Below, piece by piece: positions 1-10,865 of a stretch of 42,056 nt of DNA. Numbering within the stretch: the first letter of the stretch is position 1; each line of letters opens with the position of its first letter. Under the pieces are notes generated by a model that saw only the letters and a list, made by a program, of their open reading frames with translations, was not told where the DNA came from and did not search any database. The position numbers were made by a program, and so were the translations under genes. Origin of the DNA: Eubacteriales bacterium (lineage in GTDB: Bacteria > Bacillota > Clostridia > Christensenellales > Aristaeellaceae); NCBI GenBank assembly GCA_028693055.1, contig JAQUWD010000004.1:70973-113028 (forward strand), written 5' to 3'.

Positions 1-1
1 C

Positions 2-259
2 GGCTTTGGACTGCGCATCACAAAACGCCAATCTCCCTTCTGGGGACATTTATGGCCCAGCGACGGCTACGGCTTACAGGATCCCTCCAGCGGGTCGCTG
101 CTGGCAGTCAGCCCCACGGATGGATTCTTTGTGGTTGCGCTGCTCAACGGCTGCTTTGCCGCCGGAGATCAGCCGACGGTTAGCCGCATGACGAAGCTCT
201 TGCTGAACGCAGCCTTCGCCGCCTATCAGCACGAAAGCAAGAATCTTGAGAAGAATTGA
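2..259 (+). CDS. C-terminal fragment of a serine hydrolase (beta-lactamase/penicillin-binding family)
   Basis: The reading frame is open from the window edge to a TGA at 257-259, giving 85 residues and no start, so this is the 3' end of a gene that begins upstream. The tail reads GHLWPSDGYGLQDP, then LLAVSPTDGFFVVALLNG. This matches the last strands of class C beta-lactamase-like serine hydrolases, where a G-H-x-G region precedes a strand ending in a 'vvllxN' motif. The SxxK nucleophile lies outside the window, so substrate and activity cannot be judged. The next gene follows after 11 bases and may be co-transcribed. Confidence 0.55.
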   Translation, partial: GFGLRITKRQSPFWGHLWPSDGYGLQDPSSGSLLAVSPTDGFFVVALLNGCFAAGDQPTVSRMTKLLLNAAFAAYQHESKNLEKN

Positions 260-270
260 GGGATTTACAC

Positions 271-642
271 ATGTCTAAGGAATCCATGAAGCAGGATGTA
301 AAGGCTCTATATCGTGCGGCGGACAGCGGATTGACCCTTCCCGCTATGCTGGACGGCATCTGTGAAATGCTTAAAAATCATGAGAGCGATCTGAAGGGAA
401 CCACCTACAGCTATCGCCTCTGCGCTTCGGACAGCGGCTATGTAAGGGCTTTTTCCCTTGTGGATGGACAATATATTGAAAAAACGGAAATGGACGAGGC
501 AGATGTGATCGTTACCGGCACGGAAGCCAATCTGCTGGCTATACTACAACGCAAACTATCCCCCATGTCAGCCATATTGCGGGGTAAAGTACAGATCAAG
601 GGCAGCAAGACGGCGTTGATTCGCTTTGCGGAATTCCTGTAA
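271..642 (+). CDS. SCP2 sterol-carrier-like small protein
   Basis: A 123-residue soluble protein. The C-terminal half (DVIVTGTEANLLAILQ, then a P-x-x-A-x-L-x-G-K-V-x-I-K-G run and a final hydrophobic helix) follows the SCP2 sterol-carrier fold, a lipid- or hydrophobic-ligand-binding pocket. In Firmicutes such stand-alone domains have no fixed role. The ATG at 271 is chosen because GAGGGA lies 7-12 bases upstream; an in-frame TTG at 256 overlaps the previous stop and has no good site. Spacing suggests an operon with the preceding hydrolase fragment and the following membrane protein. Confidence 0.65.
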   Translation: MSKESMKQDVKALYRAADSGLTLPAMLDGICEMLKNHESDLKGTTYSYRLCASDSGYVRAFSLVDGQYIEKTEMDEADVIVTGTEANLLAILQRKLSPMSAILRGKVQIKGSKTALIRFAEFL

Positions 643-678
643 ATGGCTTGCTGAAGGATTCGGGGAGGGAGAAGAAAC

Positions 679-2352
679 ATGCCCGAGCGACGAAATACCA
701 AAGAGGATATGCTAAATGCTTCGTTTAGACAGACGCCGTTGGATAAGCCGTCCAGTGCGCCGTCTAAGATTGTGAAGCATTCTTTTCCTCCGACGGTTAT
801 GCAGCCAGGGCAGCTTTATGGCGCTGGCTGGCTTGCACCGCCCAGCGCGCCTTCGTCTTCTCCAAATCTTGCCCAGAAGCAAGGCGTTGTTGACGCTTCC
901 TCCGGCCCGCGAAACGATTTGCCGGCTTACTTAAAAAAGCCTAGCGCGATTACAAGCCCCGTACCGCCTGCGCCCCAGCCCGTTGATGGGCACAACGGGG
1001 AACCTTTCCATGTGTCTATCTCCCATCCCCAACAGGAAACGAAAATGGCTGCGCCTGTTCAGCACGTTCCCATCGTATATTCAGGCTTTGAAACCGATAG
1101 CCTGCCACAAAGCGCGGAATTACCGGAGCCGGAGCCGTCGGATTTTTTCTACAGCGAGCAAAACACAGGTTTTGCTCAACACGATCCGGCTTTTGGAGTA
1201 CCCGCCTATGAGCTTTTCGATCTAGATCAGGAGGAGCCCCAAGGGGAAAATCCATGGCAGGGCGCTGCTCCCAGCCCGGTTTATATCCCGCCGCAGCCTA
1301 CGGAGTCCATTCGTATGCCTATGGCTTCAAAGCCTCCCGTTGCGGAAAATGCTCGAGGTACAGCAAAAAAAGGGGCTGCGTCCTCCGATAAACCCCCTAT
1401 TCGTTGGAGCCGGGTGGCGGCGTTGCTGGCTGCTGTGGGAATGCTTCTCTTCTGCGGTATTGTGGGAGGAAAGCTTATCTACCAGATGGCAACCAACGAA
1501 CAAAGCTTTCAGAGCGCCAAGGAGCTTTATGAGAAAAAAAACGGAAGCAGTATGCTGGAGGCGGCGTCCAAGGTGAATCTGCCTCCCGTAGGCGTTACCT
1601 TCGCACCAACTGCTACGCCTGTGCCTACCGACCCTCCCTTGGTTATTGCGTCGGCAAGCATCAACAGCGATACGGAGCCTACGGGCGAAGCCAATCCAGA
1701 AGCGGAAACGCAGCCTCAGCGCACACGGCTCAGTCGGTACCCCAACAATTCTCTGAGCAACACGCTGGATAGCATGAAATCGGTAGTCGCAGAATACCCG
1801 GACGTGGTAGCGCGGCTGGTGATCCCCGACCTTTTGGATGAAATGGTGGTGCAGAAGAACAACACCTATTATTTGACCCATAACTATCGAGGCGCATTAT
1901 CCGAGGGCGGCGCTATTTTCCTAGATGAAAGCTGCTCTTTGAAAACGCCTCCGGAGAACCTGCTGCTGCGCGGGCAAGGAAATGTTGCGGGCAAGGCCTT
2001 TTCCTGCCTGTGGCAATACCAGACGGGCGATAAGACCTTTATCACGAAAGCATCCCGCGCTACGTTGACCACGCTGTATGAAGAAGCGCAGTATGTGCTA
2101 CTGGCTGTTATTGTAACGGATAGCGACCCGCAATCCGATCATTACTTTAATTATGCCGGGCATCCCACCTTTACGACGGATGAAGAAATGCTGGCCCATG
2201 TGCAGGAAGCAAAAGGGAAGAGCCTGTATCAATTCACGACAGACATATGCGCGGAGGACCGTCTGCTGACGCTGGCGACGGTTTCCAGCGCGGGCAACAG
2301 CCAATGCATGGTGCTTTTGTTTCGTATGCTGCGGGATGGAGAGAGCTTTTGA
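679..2352 (+). CDS. Membrane-anchored protein with a degenerate sortase-B-like domain
   Basis: 557 residues in three parts. Residues 1-240 are a low-complexity Pro/Ser-rich segment; about 243-268 form one membrane helix; from about 365 to the end comes a domain that follows sortase B strand by strand: YPDVVARLVIPDL, VVQKNNTYYLTHNYRG, GGAIFLDE, a LLLRGQGN strand, a TLATVSS strand and a final strand with Arg. In active enzymes the third of these carries G-H-N and the next T-C. Here Gln433 and Val535 sit at the His and Cys positions, while Arg549 remains. It is therefore probably not a transpeptidase but may bind a peptide or act as a scaffold. Start chosen from GGAGGGAGAAG just upstream. Neighbours give no substrate clue. 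Confidence 0.7.
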   Translation: MPERRNTKEDMLNASFRQTPLDKPSSAPSKIVKHSFPPTVMQPGQLYGAGWLAPPSAPSSSPNLAQKQGVVDASSGPRNDLPAYLKKPSAITSPVPPAPQPVDGHNGEPFHVSISHPQQETKMAAPVQHVPIVYSGFETDSLPQSAELPEPEPSDFFYSEQNTGFAQHDPAFGVPAYELFDLDQEEPQGENPWQGAAPSPVYIPPQPTESIRMPMASKPPVAENARGTAKKGAASSDKPPIRWSRVAALLAAVGMLLFCGIVGGKLIYQMATNEQSFQSAKELYEKKNGSSMLEAASKVNLPPVGVTFAPTATPVPTDPPLVIASASINSDTEPTGEANPEAETQPQRTRLSRYPNNSLSNTLDSMKSVVAEYPDVVARLVIPDLLDEMVVQKNNTYYLTHNYRGALSEGGAIFLDESCSLKTPPENLLLRGQGNVAGKAFSCLWQYQTGDKTFITKASRATLTTLYEEAQYVLLAVIVTDSDPQSDHYFNYAGHPTFTTDEEMLAHVQEAKGKSLYQFTTDICAEDRLLTLATVSSAGNSQCMVLLFRMLRDGESF

Positions 2353-2436
2353 TTTCCCGCTCGGTGCAGGGTTTTACCTATGCGGCGGCGAAGAAATGTC
2401 AGTGGCTGTTTTTTGAAATTCAAGGAGGATTTGAAT

Positions 2437-3690
2437 ATGCAAACTAAAAATCTCTGCGTTTATCCGGGTGAAATCCTGATTCCCTCCGAGCATACGGATC
2501 TCACGGCGTGGGCGTGCATCGCCTGCGACCAATATACCTCCCAGCCAGAGTATTGGGAGGAGGCCAAGCTTCTGGCGGGAGATCGCCCCTCCGCGTTGAA
2601 CGTGGTGCTGCCCGAGTGCTACTTAGGCGGTAGCAACGAGCAAATCTCGCGCATCCACGAAACCATGCAGCGCTATTTGGCTGACGGTGTACTCACGCCC
2701 GGCGTGGAGCAGGGCTTCATTCTCACAGAACGCAGCACAGGCTCCGGCGCACGCGTCGGCCTTGTGTGTCTGCTGGATTTGGAATGCTATGATTACCATC
2801 GCGGCAGTCAAAGCTTGGTACGGGCTACCGAGGGTACCGTAGAAAGCCGCATTCCTCCCCGGATGGCGATTCGGGAGGGTGCAGCTTTGGAAACCTCCCA
2901 TGTGATGCTGTTGATGGACGATCCAATGCAAAGCGTGGTGGAGCCGCTGTTTGCCAAGCGTGACGAGTTGGACAAGCTGTATGATTTTCCGCTGATGATG
3001 CATGGGGGACACCTGACCGGCTATGCTGTAAGCTCGCCAGAGGACATCAAGGCGGTTTATACCGCGTTGGACGGATTGCGCACCCGCAGCCAGCTGCTGT
3101 TCGCCGTAGGCGATGGAAACCATAGCCTAGCTGCCGCCAAAGCCTATTGGGAAAAGGTGAAGTCCACTTTGACCCCTGAACAGACAGCCACCCATCCGGC
3201 ACGCTTCGCGCTGGTGGAGATTGAAAACATCCATGACGACGCGCTTCAATTCGAGCCGATTCATCGGGTGCTTTTCGGCTATGATGGCGACGATCTACTG
3301 GACGAGCTTTCCCGATATGCCGTCAGCCAAGGCGCATCTATTGTACAGGATGCGGCTGCACAGGAAATAACGGTGGTTTATGAGGGCAAGGAGGTTCGCT
3401 TGGGCATCGATCACTCTCCCTATCCGCTGGCTGTTGGCACGCTGGAAGCGTTCCTGAGCGTTTGGATGCAGAGTCATCCTACCACTCGGCTGGACTATAT
3501 CCATGGTGATAAAGCGGTTCGTGATTTGGTGAAGGGCGAGAATGCCATCGGCTTCCTGCTGCCTGCATTGCCAAAGGATGCGCTGTTCCCCACCGTGGAG
3601 GCCGAAGGCGCTCTTCCGCCTAAAACCTTCTCCATGGGCTCCGCCGATGAAAAGCGTTTTTATATGGAATGCCGGAGACTGCAAGCATAA
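2437..3690 (+). CDS. DUF1015 family protein
   Basis: 417 residues beginning at an ATG preceded by AAGGAGG (2422-2428); an in-frame ATG at 2380 lacks a site. It opens with YPGEILIPSEHTDLTAWAC, includes a CDQYTSQPEYW segment and has the family hallmark GDGNHS at residues 225-230. This is the DUF1015 family, widespread in Firmicutes and Thermotogae; from memory it is often encoded beside the serine biosynthesis genes serC and serA, but those are not here. The reaction is not established. A terminator 70 bases downstream separates it from clpB. Confidence 0.85.
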   Translation: MQTKNLCVYPGEILIPSEHTDLTAWACIACDQYTSQPEYWEEAKLLAGDRPSALNVVLPECYLGGSNEQISRIHETMQRYLADGVLTPGVEQGFILTERSTGSGARVGLVCLLDLECYDYHRGSQSLVRATEGTVESRIPPRMAIREGAALETSHVMLLMDDPMQSVVEPLFAKRDELDKLYDFPLMMHGGHLTGYAVSSPEDIKAVYTALDGLRTRSQLLFAVGDGNHSLAAAKAYWEKVKSTLTPEQTATHPARFALVEIENIHDDALQFEPIHRVLFGYDGDDLLDELSRYAVSQGASIVQDAAAQEITVVYEGKEVRLGIDHSPYPLAVGTLEAFLSVWMQSHPTTRLDYIHGDKAVRDLVKGENAIGFLLPALPKDALFPTVEAEGALPPKTFSMGSADEKRFYMECRRLQA

Positions 3691-3760
3691 AGTAAGTGTT
3701 TTTTCGGTTTTATCTCATCCATAAGGGGATGAAGGTAAATACCAAAGTCGTAGCAACAGC

Positions 3761-3801
3761 AAAAAACAGGCTCTAACCGTAAGAGTGGGGCCTGTTTTTT
3801 T
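3761..3801 (+). terminator. Intrinsic terminator after the DUF1015 gene
   Basis: The arms AAAAAACAGGC (3761-3771) and GCCTGTTTTTT (3790-3800) are perfectly complementary, with an 18-base loop and a run of T. This ends the operon running from the start of the window before the clpB promoter. Confidence 0.8.
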
Positions 3802-3841
3802 GTACCAAAGCCGAATCGATAAATTATCTTTGACCATCCTA

Positions 3842-3869
3842 TTGACATCTGTCGGAGCTGTGCTATACT
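3842..3869 (+). promoter_or_regulatory. Sigma-A promoter of clpB
   Basis: TTGACA at 3842-3847 and TATACT at 3864-3869 are separated by 16 bases. The CtsR-like operator begins nine bases further on, over the expected start of transcription. Confidence 0.75.
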
Positions 3870-3878
3870 CTATTTGAA

Positions 3879-3895
3879 GGTCAAAGATAGTCAGA
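3879..3895 (+). promoter_or_regulatory. CtsR operator of clpB
   Basis: GGTCAAAGATAGTCAGA is the tandem heptad recognised by the class III heat-shock repressor CtsR (RGTCAAA-NAN-RGTCAAA), with one mismatch. It covers the predicted transcription start, so binding would block the promoter. An 11-base inverted copy of its first part lies at 3825-3835, and GAAGGTCA (3876-3883) is inverted as TGACCTTC at 3899-3906. Confidence 0.8.
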
Positions 3896-3935
3896 TAATG
3901 ACCTTCCTCAATGAAACTTTAAAGGAGGGTCGCCT

Positions 3936-6539
<2,604 letters not shown>

Positions 6540-6600
6540 CCAAACGGCCTTTGTGCAGGGCGCGCAGAAAAGCCTCCTCTATTTTCATGAAAAACAGCCT

Positions 6601-6629
6601 TTGCGCCCGAAAACGGAAAATGGTAAAAT
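6601..6629 (+). promoter_or_regulatory. Predicted promoter of the MATE exporter gene
   Basis: TTGCGC at 6601-6606 and TAAAAT at 6624-6629 are 17 bases apart. A start near 6636 would place the 6647-6689 hairpin inside the leader of the exporter mRNA. Confidence 0.5.
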
Positions 6630-6646
6630 AGTAAGGCTGTGTAGCA

Positions 6647-6689
6647 GGGTGCGTAAGTCCAAGTAAACGGACTTGCGCGCCCTTATTTT
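6647..6689 (+). terminator. Terminator hairpin between clpB and the MATE gene, possibly a leader attenuator
   Basis: The 14-base arms 6647-6660 and 6669-6682 pair fully with two G-U pairs around an 8-base loop and are followed by TTATTTT. It would end clpB transcripts. Because a promoter-like element sits just upstream, it may also act in the leader of the next gene. Confidence 0.7.
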
Positions 6690-6713
6690 AATAGAAAAAA
6701 GAGGTTGATTTCC

Positions 6714-8144
6714 ATGCCTTCGCTTCAATCTAATTCCTTTCTGGGCACCGAGCGGCTTACCGTCCTCATGCGCCGATATGCTGTTCCTTGTATCATATCG
6801 CTGCTGGTGGCGGCGCTTTATAACATCGTGGATCAAATTTTTATTGCAAACGCCAGCTATCTTGGCTCCTATGGCAACGCGGCGAATACGGTGGTTTTCC
6901 CCATGACGGTGGTAGCGCTGGCCTTGGCGGTGATGATCGGCGACGGCTGCTGCGCTTTTGTCAGCCTTAGTCTGGGCGGCGGCAACGCAGAGGACGCTCA
7001 CGGGAGCATCGGCAATTCCATTGTGCTGTGCGTGGGGGTCAGCCTTGCGCTAACCGCTTTGTACCTGATTTTTCAAACCCAGATTCTAACGCTGTTCGGC
7101 GGGCAGGTCAACGAGGAAACCTTCGTTCAAAGCTGGGAGTACTTTACGTACATCACCTTGGGCGTTCCTCTGTACATGTTCGGTCAGGCGATGAATCCCA
7201 TTATCCGTTCCGACGGCAGCCCCAAATTCGCCATGGTTTCCACCTTGGCGGGTGCGGTGGTCAATATCATTTTGGATCCGATTTTTATTTTTGGATTTCA
7301 CTGGGGCATGATGGGGGCGGCTGTTGCAACGGTGCTAGGCCAAGCGCTAACCGCCGGGCTTTCCATATGGTATCTGTTTCATATGCGAGCGGTGCGCTTA
7401 GAAAAAAGTAGCTTTCATTTGCAAGGCCGTCTGATGGCGCGGTTCCTGCCGCTGGGTATGTGCAGCTTTCTTTCCCAAATATCTCTGGTTGCCGCTATGG
7501 CGGCGATTCAAAACATGGTGGTCAAGTACGGGGCGGTTGACGCTGTTTTCGGGCAGAAGGAGCTGGCGCAAATCCCCATGGCGGTGTTGGGCATTGTGAT
7601 GAAGGTTTTCCAAATTGTCATATCCGTTGTCGTGGGCATGGCGGCGGGCTGCATCCCCATCGTGGGCTATAATATGGGCGCTGGACGAAAAGATCGTGCA
7701 AGGCAGCTGTTTAAAATGCTGCTGCTGGCGGAAGCCGCTGTGGGCGCGGTTGCCTTTATCGTTGTGGAGCTATTCCCCAATCAGTTGATCAGCATTTTTG
7801 GCGCGGCAAACGAGAGCGCCTATTATACCGACTTTGCGGTAAGAAGCTTCCGGGTCTATCTATGCATGGTGATTCTGGCCTGTGTGAACAAGGCAGCCTT
7901 TATCTACCTGCAATCCATCGGTAAAGCGCTGGCCTCCACTATGCTTTCTATGGTGCGGGAGGTTGTGTTCGGCGTGGGCTTTGCGTTGCTACTGCCCCGA
8001 TGGTTTGGCTTGGACGGCGTGCTCTATTCCATGCCGGTGTCAGATGTGCTTACCTTCATCATCACACTGATTGTTATTTTCTATACCATGAAAGCCCTAC
8101 AGGACGCACCGCCGGAGCAGCACACTCAGGTTCCTCAGGCTTGA
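6714..8144 (+). CDS. MATE family multidrug/Na+ (or H+) antiporter
   Basis: 476 residues, almost all membrane helices, arranged as two related six-helix halves typical of MATE exporters. Recognisable family segments are VAALYNIVDQIFIANASYLG in the first helix pair, a GQAMNPIIRSDGSPKFAM loop, and GYNMGAGRKDRARQL at the matching place in the second half. Such proteins expel cationic drugs or metabolites using an ion gradient. The ATG at 6714 lies 9 bases after AGAGG; a TTG three codons upstream is less likely. Its 3' end overlaps the convergent downstream gene by 10 bases. Substrate unknown. Confidence 0.9.
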   Translation: MPSLQSNSFLGTERLTVLMRRYAVPCIISLLVAALYNIVDQIFIANASYLGSYGNAANTVVFPMTVVALALAVMIGDGCCAFVSLSLGGGNAEDAHGSIGNSIVLCVGVSLALTALYLIFQTQILTLFGGQVNEETFVQSWEYFTYITLGVPLYMFGQAMNPIIRSDGSPKFAMVSTLAGAVVNIILDPIFIFGFHWGMMGAAVATVLGQALTAGLSIWYLFHMRAVRLEKSSFHLQGRLMARFLPLGMCSFLSQISLVAAMAAIQNMVVKYGAVDAVFGQKELAQIPMAVLGIVMKVFQIVISVVVGMAAGCIPIVGYNMGAGRKDRARQLFKMLLLAEAAVGAVAFIVVELFPNQLISIFGAANESAYYTDFAVRSFRVYLCMVILACVNKAAFIYLQSIGKALASTMLSMVREVVFGVGFALLLPRWFGLDGVLYSMPVSDVLTFIITLIVIFYTMKALQDAPPEQHTQVPQA

Positions 8145-9769
8145 TGAAGCAGCTCATAGCGCACAAAGGCAAAACGCTTGCTGTCGCTGGCCCAAGAATG
8201 GACGTTGATGGAGCCTTGACCGCCGAAGAACCGTAAAATTTCATGGTCGTTGCGGCCTTGAGCGTCCATCAGACGCAGGCTTACGTTCATATTGGGCAGG
8301 TGCTCGTCTGGAGAAAGCTGACCTTCCTGATAGGAGAGGTATACCACCCGCGCGCCGTCCGGGGAAAGATGAGCGAACCAATGGTTGCCCTTGCCGGTGG
8401 TCATTTGAATAGGATTTTTTCCATCCCGCTCCATCCGCCAAATTTTCATCAGCCCGGAGCGGGTGCTGTTAAACCAGAGGGATTGTCCGTCTGGCGAGTA
8501 CTCCGGCCCATCGTTGAAGCCTTCCCCGAAGGTCAGGCGCTTTTCCTCTCCTCCCGCTGCAGGGATGCTGTAGACATCAACCTTTGTTTCGCCGTCATGC
8601 TCCCGAAAAGCGCAGTAGGCTAGCTCCGCTCCGTCAGGGGACCAGCCGTGAAGAAAGCTAGGCGTATTCTTGGTGATCCGAACAGGCTCGCCCCCGGCAA
8701 GAGGCGATATGTAAATCTCCGATTGCCAGCCGCCATCGGGCGTATGGCTTAGGGCTACGCGATTACCGTCCGGCGAAATCACGTGATCGTTGTTGCAGCG
8801 ATCGCAGCGCCCCGTGTCTATCAGAGCGGTTCGCGCGGTATCCATATCGTAGCGGTACAGCCGTCCATCGGCGTTGTAAAGCAGGCTTTCGGAGCCGGGA
8901 ATCCAGTTGGGGGCCTCGATGATATGGTCAAACCGGGCGATTTCCTCTGTGCAAGCTGTATCCACGCTGTAGACACAGAGAACGCTTTCCGTGTTTTCCC
9001 GCTGCTGGGCAAAGCTTTGCAGCACTGTAAGCGAGTCGCCTAGATCGTCAAGAAGACATCCGCGATCCACATCCTGATCCACGATTTGGGGGATTCCGGC
9101 GGCTCGCGCAAATTGATAGCAGGCGAGCCCGTCCACGATTCCCTTGCCCAAGGGCACATCCTCCTCGCTTCCTGCCGGGGAGGCAATATCTTTATAATGC
9201 AGGGAGCAGATTTGCTGGACATGGCTCCACAGGAAAGTCTCCGGGTCTATGCCGCCGTACAGGAGCCAACCCACGTCCGGCTGAGCGGATACCGCGTCTC
9301 CACAAGCTTCCAGCATCCATTCGTAGCAGGATTTGCCCTGAAAACGGCCAAGGCTAGCCTTTGCGTCGTTATGCAGGCAAAGCTTTGTACCCAAAGCACT
9401 TAGCTCCGCTGCTAACGCTTGGTAGCCGCGCACTAGGTCTTTTGCAGAAGCGTTGTCCAGCGTGGAGGGACAGCCAAGGACCCATTGGGGCAGCTTCGCC
9501 TTTTTCACAAAGGCAACGATTTCCGGGGCAGCCGTCGAAAGCTCCTCCACGATTCCATGGCAGGAACGAGCGGATAAACCATAGCTGTGCCAAAGGGGTT
9601 CCTTTTGAAAATACTCGTCCGCCGTCCATAGCTCTCCAGCGGCAGCGTTGCCGAAGCAGACGCAGGGCTCGATATACTTATAGCCAATACGGGACAGGCC
9701 CTGAAAGAACGCCTCCGGGTCTGACGATTCGAGCTTTCTGGCTCCATACAGTTGAACGCCAAAATCCAT
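8135..9769 (-). CDS. Fusion of a sugar-phosphate isomerase-like TIM barrel with a TolB-type beta-propeller
   Basis: 544 residues in one unbroken frame. Residues 1 to about 265 form a xylose-isomerase-like (AP-endonuclease 2) TIM barrel: MDFGVQLYGAR start, KYIEPC, CLHNDA, QPDVGWLLYGG, CSLHYKD and QIVDQD, which supply the Glu/His/Asp metal ligands expected in sugar isomerases, epimerases and keto-sugar lyases. From about 280 to the end come repeated SPDG units (SPDGNRVALS, SPDGAELAYC, SPDGQSLWFN, SPDGARVVYL) of a TolB/PD40 propeller. No signal peptide, so it is cytosolic. The substrate is unknown; the propeller may recruit or help bind a carbohydrate. The gene is transcribed alone, convergent with the MATE gene. 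Confidence 0.85.
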   Translation of the reverse strand: MDFGVQLYGARKLESSDPEAFFQGLSRIGYKYIEPCVCFGNAAAGELWTADEYFQKEPLWHSYGLSARSCHGIVEELSTAAPEIVAFVKKAKLPQWVLGCPSTLDNASAKDLVRGYQALAAELSALGTKLCLHNDAKASLGRFQGKSCYEWMLEACGDAVSAQPDVGWLLYGGIDPETFLWSHVQQICSLHYKDIASPAGSEEDVPLGKGIVDGLACYQFARAAGIPQIVDQDVDRGCLLDDLGDSLTVLQSFAQQRENTESVLCVYSVDTACTEEIARFDHIIEAPNWIPGSESLLYNADGRLYRYDMDTARTALIDTGRCDRCNNDHVISPDGNRVALSHTPDGGWQSEIYISPLAGGEPVRITKNTPSFLHGWSPDGAELAYCAFREHDGETKVDVYSIPAAGGEEKRLTFGEGFNDGPEYSPDGQSLWFNSTRSGLMKIWRMERDGKNPIQMTTGKGNHWFAHLSPDGARVVYLSYQEGQLSPDEHLPNMNVSLRLMDAQGRNDHEILRFFGGQGSINVHSWASDSKRFAFVRYELLHQA

Positions 9770-9836
9770 ATTCTACACGCTCCCTTTCCCTGTGCGCCGT
9801 AACGTAATCGTTCCTCGGAGCACCTTTATGGCTTGT

Positions 9837-9865
9837 ATCATAGCACGCCTTGTTCGGCTTGGCAA
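9837..9865 (-). promoter_or_regulatory. Promoter of the TIM-barrel/propeller gene
   Basis: Read on the minus strand, TTGCCA (9865-9860) and TATGAT (9842-9837) are 17 bases apart, 68 bases ahead of the start codon. Confidence 0.55.
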
Positions 9866-9921
9866 CGCTTGTAAATTCTCTGAACCGCTTGTCCATCTCG
9901 AGAAAAAGCGCGGGAAGAATC

Positions 9922-9950
9922 GTGACAAAGCTCCCCGGCGGGTGTATGAT
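9922..9950 (+). promoter_or_regulatory. Promoter of the DUF1294 gene
   Basis: GTGACA at 9922-9927 and TATGAT at 9945-9950 with a 17-base spacer, 43 bases before the ATG at 9994. Confidence 0.55.
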
Positions 9951-9993
9951 GTTACTATCAATCTTGCGTTAAAACACGAAAGAGGATGCTTGT

Positions 9994-10284
9994 ATGAATA
10001 AAGGGACGATCGTTTGCATTGCGCTGGGCGTGCTGGTAATCACCAATCTGGTTTCCTTTCTACTGATGCGGCATGACAAAAACTGCGCCAAAAAAGGTAG
10101 CTGGCGCGTGCCCGAAGCGACGCTATTTATTGCCACGGCATGCTTTGGCGGCTTGGGAGGCGTGCTTGGCATGCAGCTACTGCGGCATAAAACCCAGCAT
10201 TGGTATTTCAAATTGTTCTTTCCGTTGCTGCTCATCCTTCAAGTGCTTTTGCTGGCAGCGGGCGCGTATTTGCTTTTCCGTTAA
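9994..10284 (+). CDS. DUF1294 family small membrane protein
   Basis: 96 residues with three hydrophobic helices. The family signature is clear: a helix followed by MRHDKNCAKKGSWRVPE, then ACFGGLGGVLGMQLLRHKTQ and a last helix. DUF1294 proteins are common inner-membrane proteins of unknown role, sometimes fused to cold-shock domains; no such fusion here. A promoter lies just upstream and AGAGGA precedes the ATG. It converges on the acetyltransferase gene with only 27 bases between stops, and no clear terminator is seen there. Confidence 0.85.
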   Translation: MNKGTIVCIALGVLVITNLVSFLLMRHDKNCAKKGSWRVPEATLFIATACFGGLGGVLGMQLLRHKTQHWYFKLFFPLLLILQVLLLAAGAYLLFR

Positions 10285-10311
10285 GGCTACGGCTTTCTTT
10301 TCCTGCCGGGC

Positions 10312-10842
10312 TTATCCTTCGGCCTTGACAATATACTCCATATAAACCAGCTCTTCGGGAATCACGCCTTCAAACAAAGTGCTGTGATAACCTTGAATAC
10401 TGAAGCCGTTCGCTAGGTAAAAGCGCTTTGCCGGCTCATTATGGGCGTAGGTGTCAATGCGAATCACGGTATAGCGCTGCTGAACGGCAAATTGCTTGGC
10501 GTATGCCAGCATTTGTTTGCCATATCCGCGTTTTGCCCGTTGCGGAGGGATGCACAGCGTGTGAATGACCAGCGTTTCTCCGGCTTTGGGGTGAGACGAC
10601 CATTGAATCTTTTGATACTCAGGGCCTTGCTCGTCGTTAAGAATCATGCTGGCGCAAACGGCTCCGTCCTCCTCCAGCACATACATCGTGCCTTTGGCGA
10701 CCGCCTGCTGCGGCACCTTGATGGTGGGATAAACCCCAAGCTTCCAGTTTGAGCTGCTACCATTGACCAGCTCGTATTGCAGTAAGTCCTCATAAGATTG
10801 CGCGATGGCTTCAATATCCTGTTCGGTGGCGGGTCTAATCAT
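10312..10842 (-). CDS. GNAT family N-acetyltransferase
   Basis: 176 residues. The start is placed at the ATG at 10842 because GGAGG lies about 7 bases upstream and the conserved fold begins there (MIRPATEQDIEAIAQSY). The acetyl-CoA-binding stretch is VIHTLCIPPQRAKRGYGKQM, followed by a C-terminal ARRFY-like segment (EPAKRFYLANGF). The acceptor substrate cannot be told. It sits 24 bases downstream of the membrane protein gene on the same strand and is probably co-transcribed with it. Confidence 0.88.
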   Translation of the reverse strand: MIRPATEQDIEAIAQSYEDLLQYELVNGSSSNWKLGVYPTIKVPQQAVAKGTMYVLEEDGAVCASMILNDEQGPEYQKIQWSSHPKAGETLVIHTLCIPPQRAKRGYGKQMLAYAKQFAVQQRYTVIRIDTYAHNEPAKRFYLANGFSIQGYHSTLFEGVIPEELVYMEYIVKAEG

Positions 10843-10865
10843 GCTACATTCCTCCGTTGCTTTTT

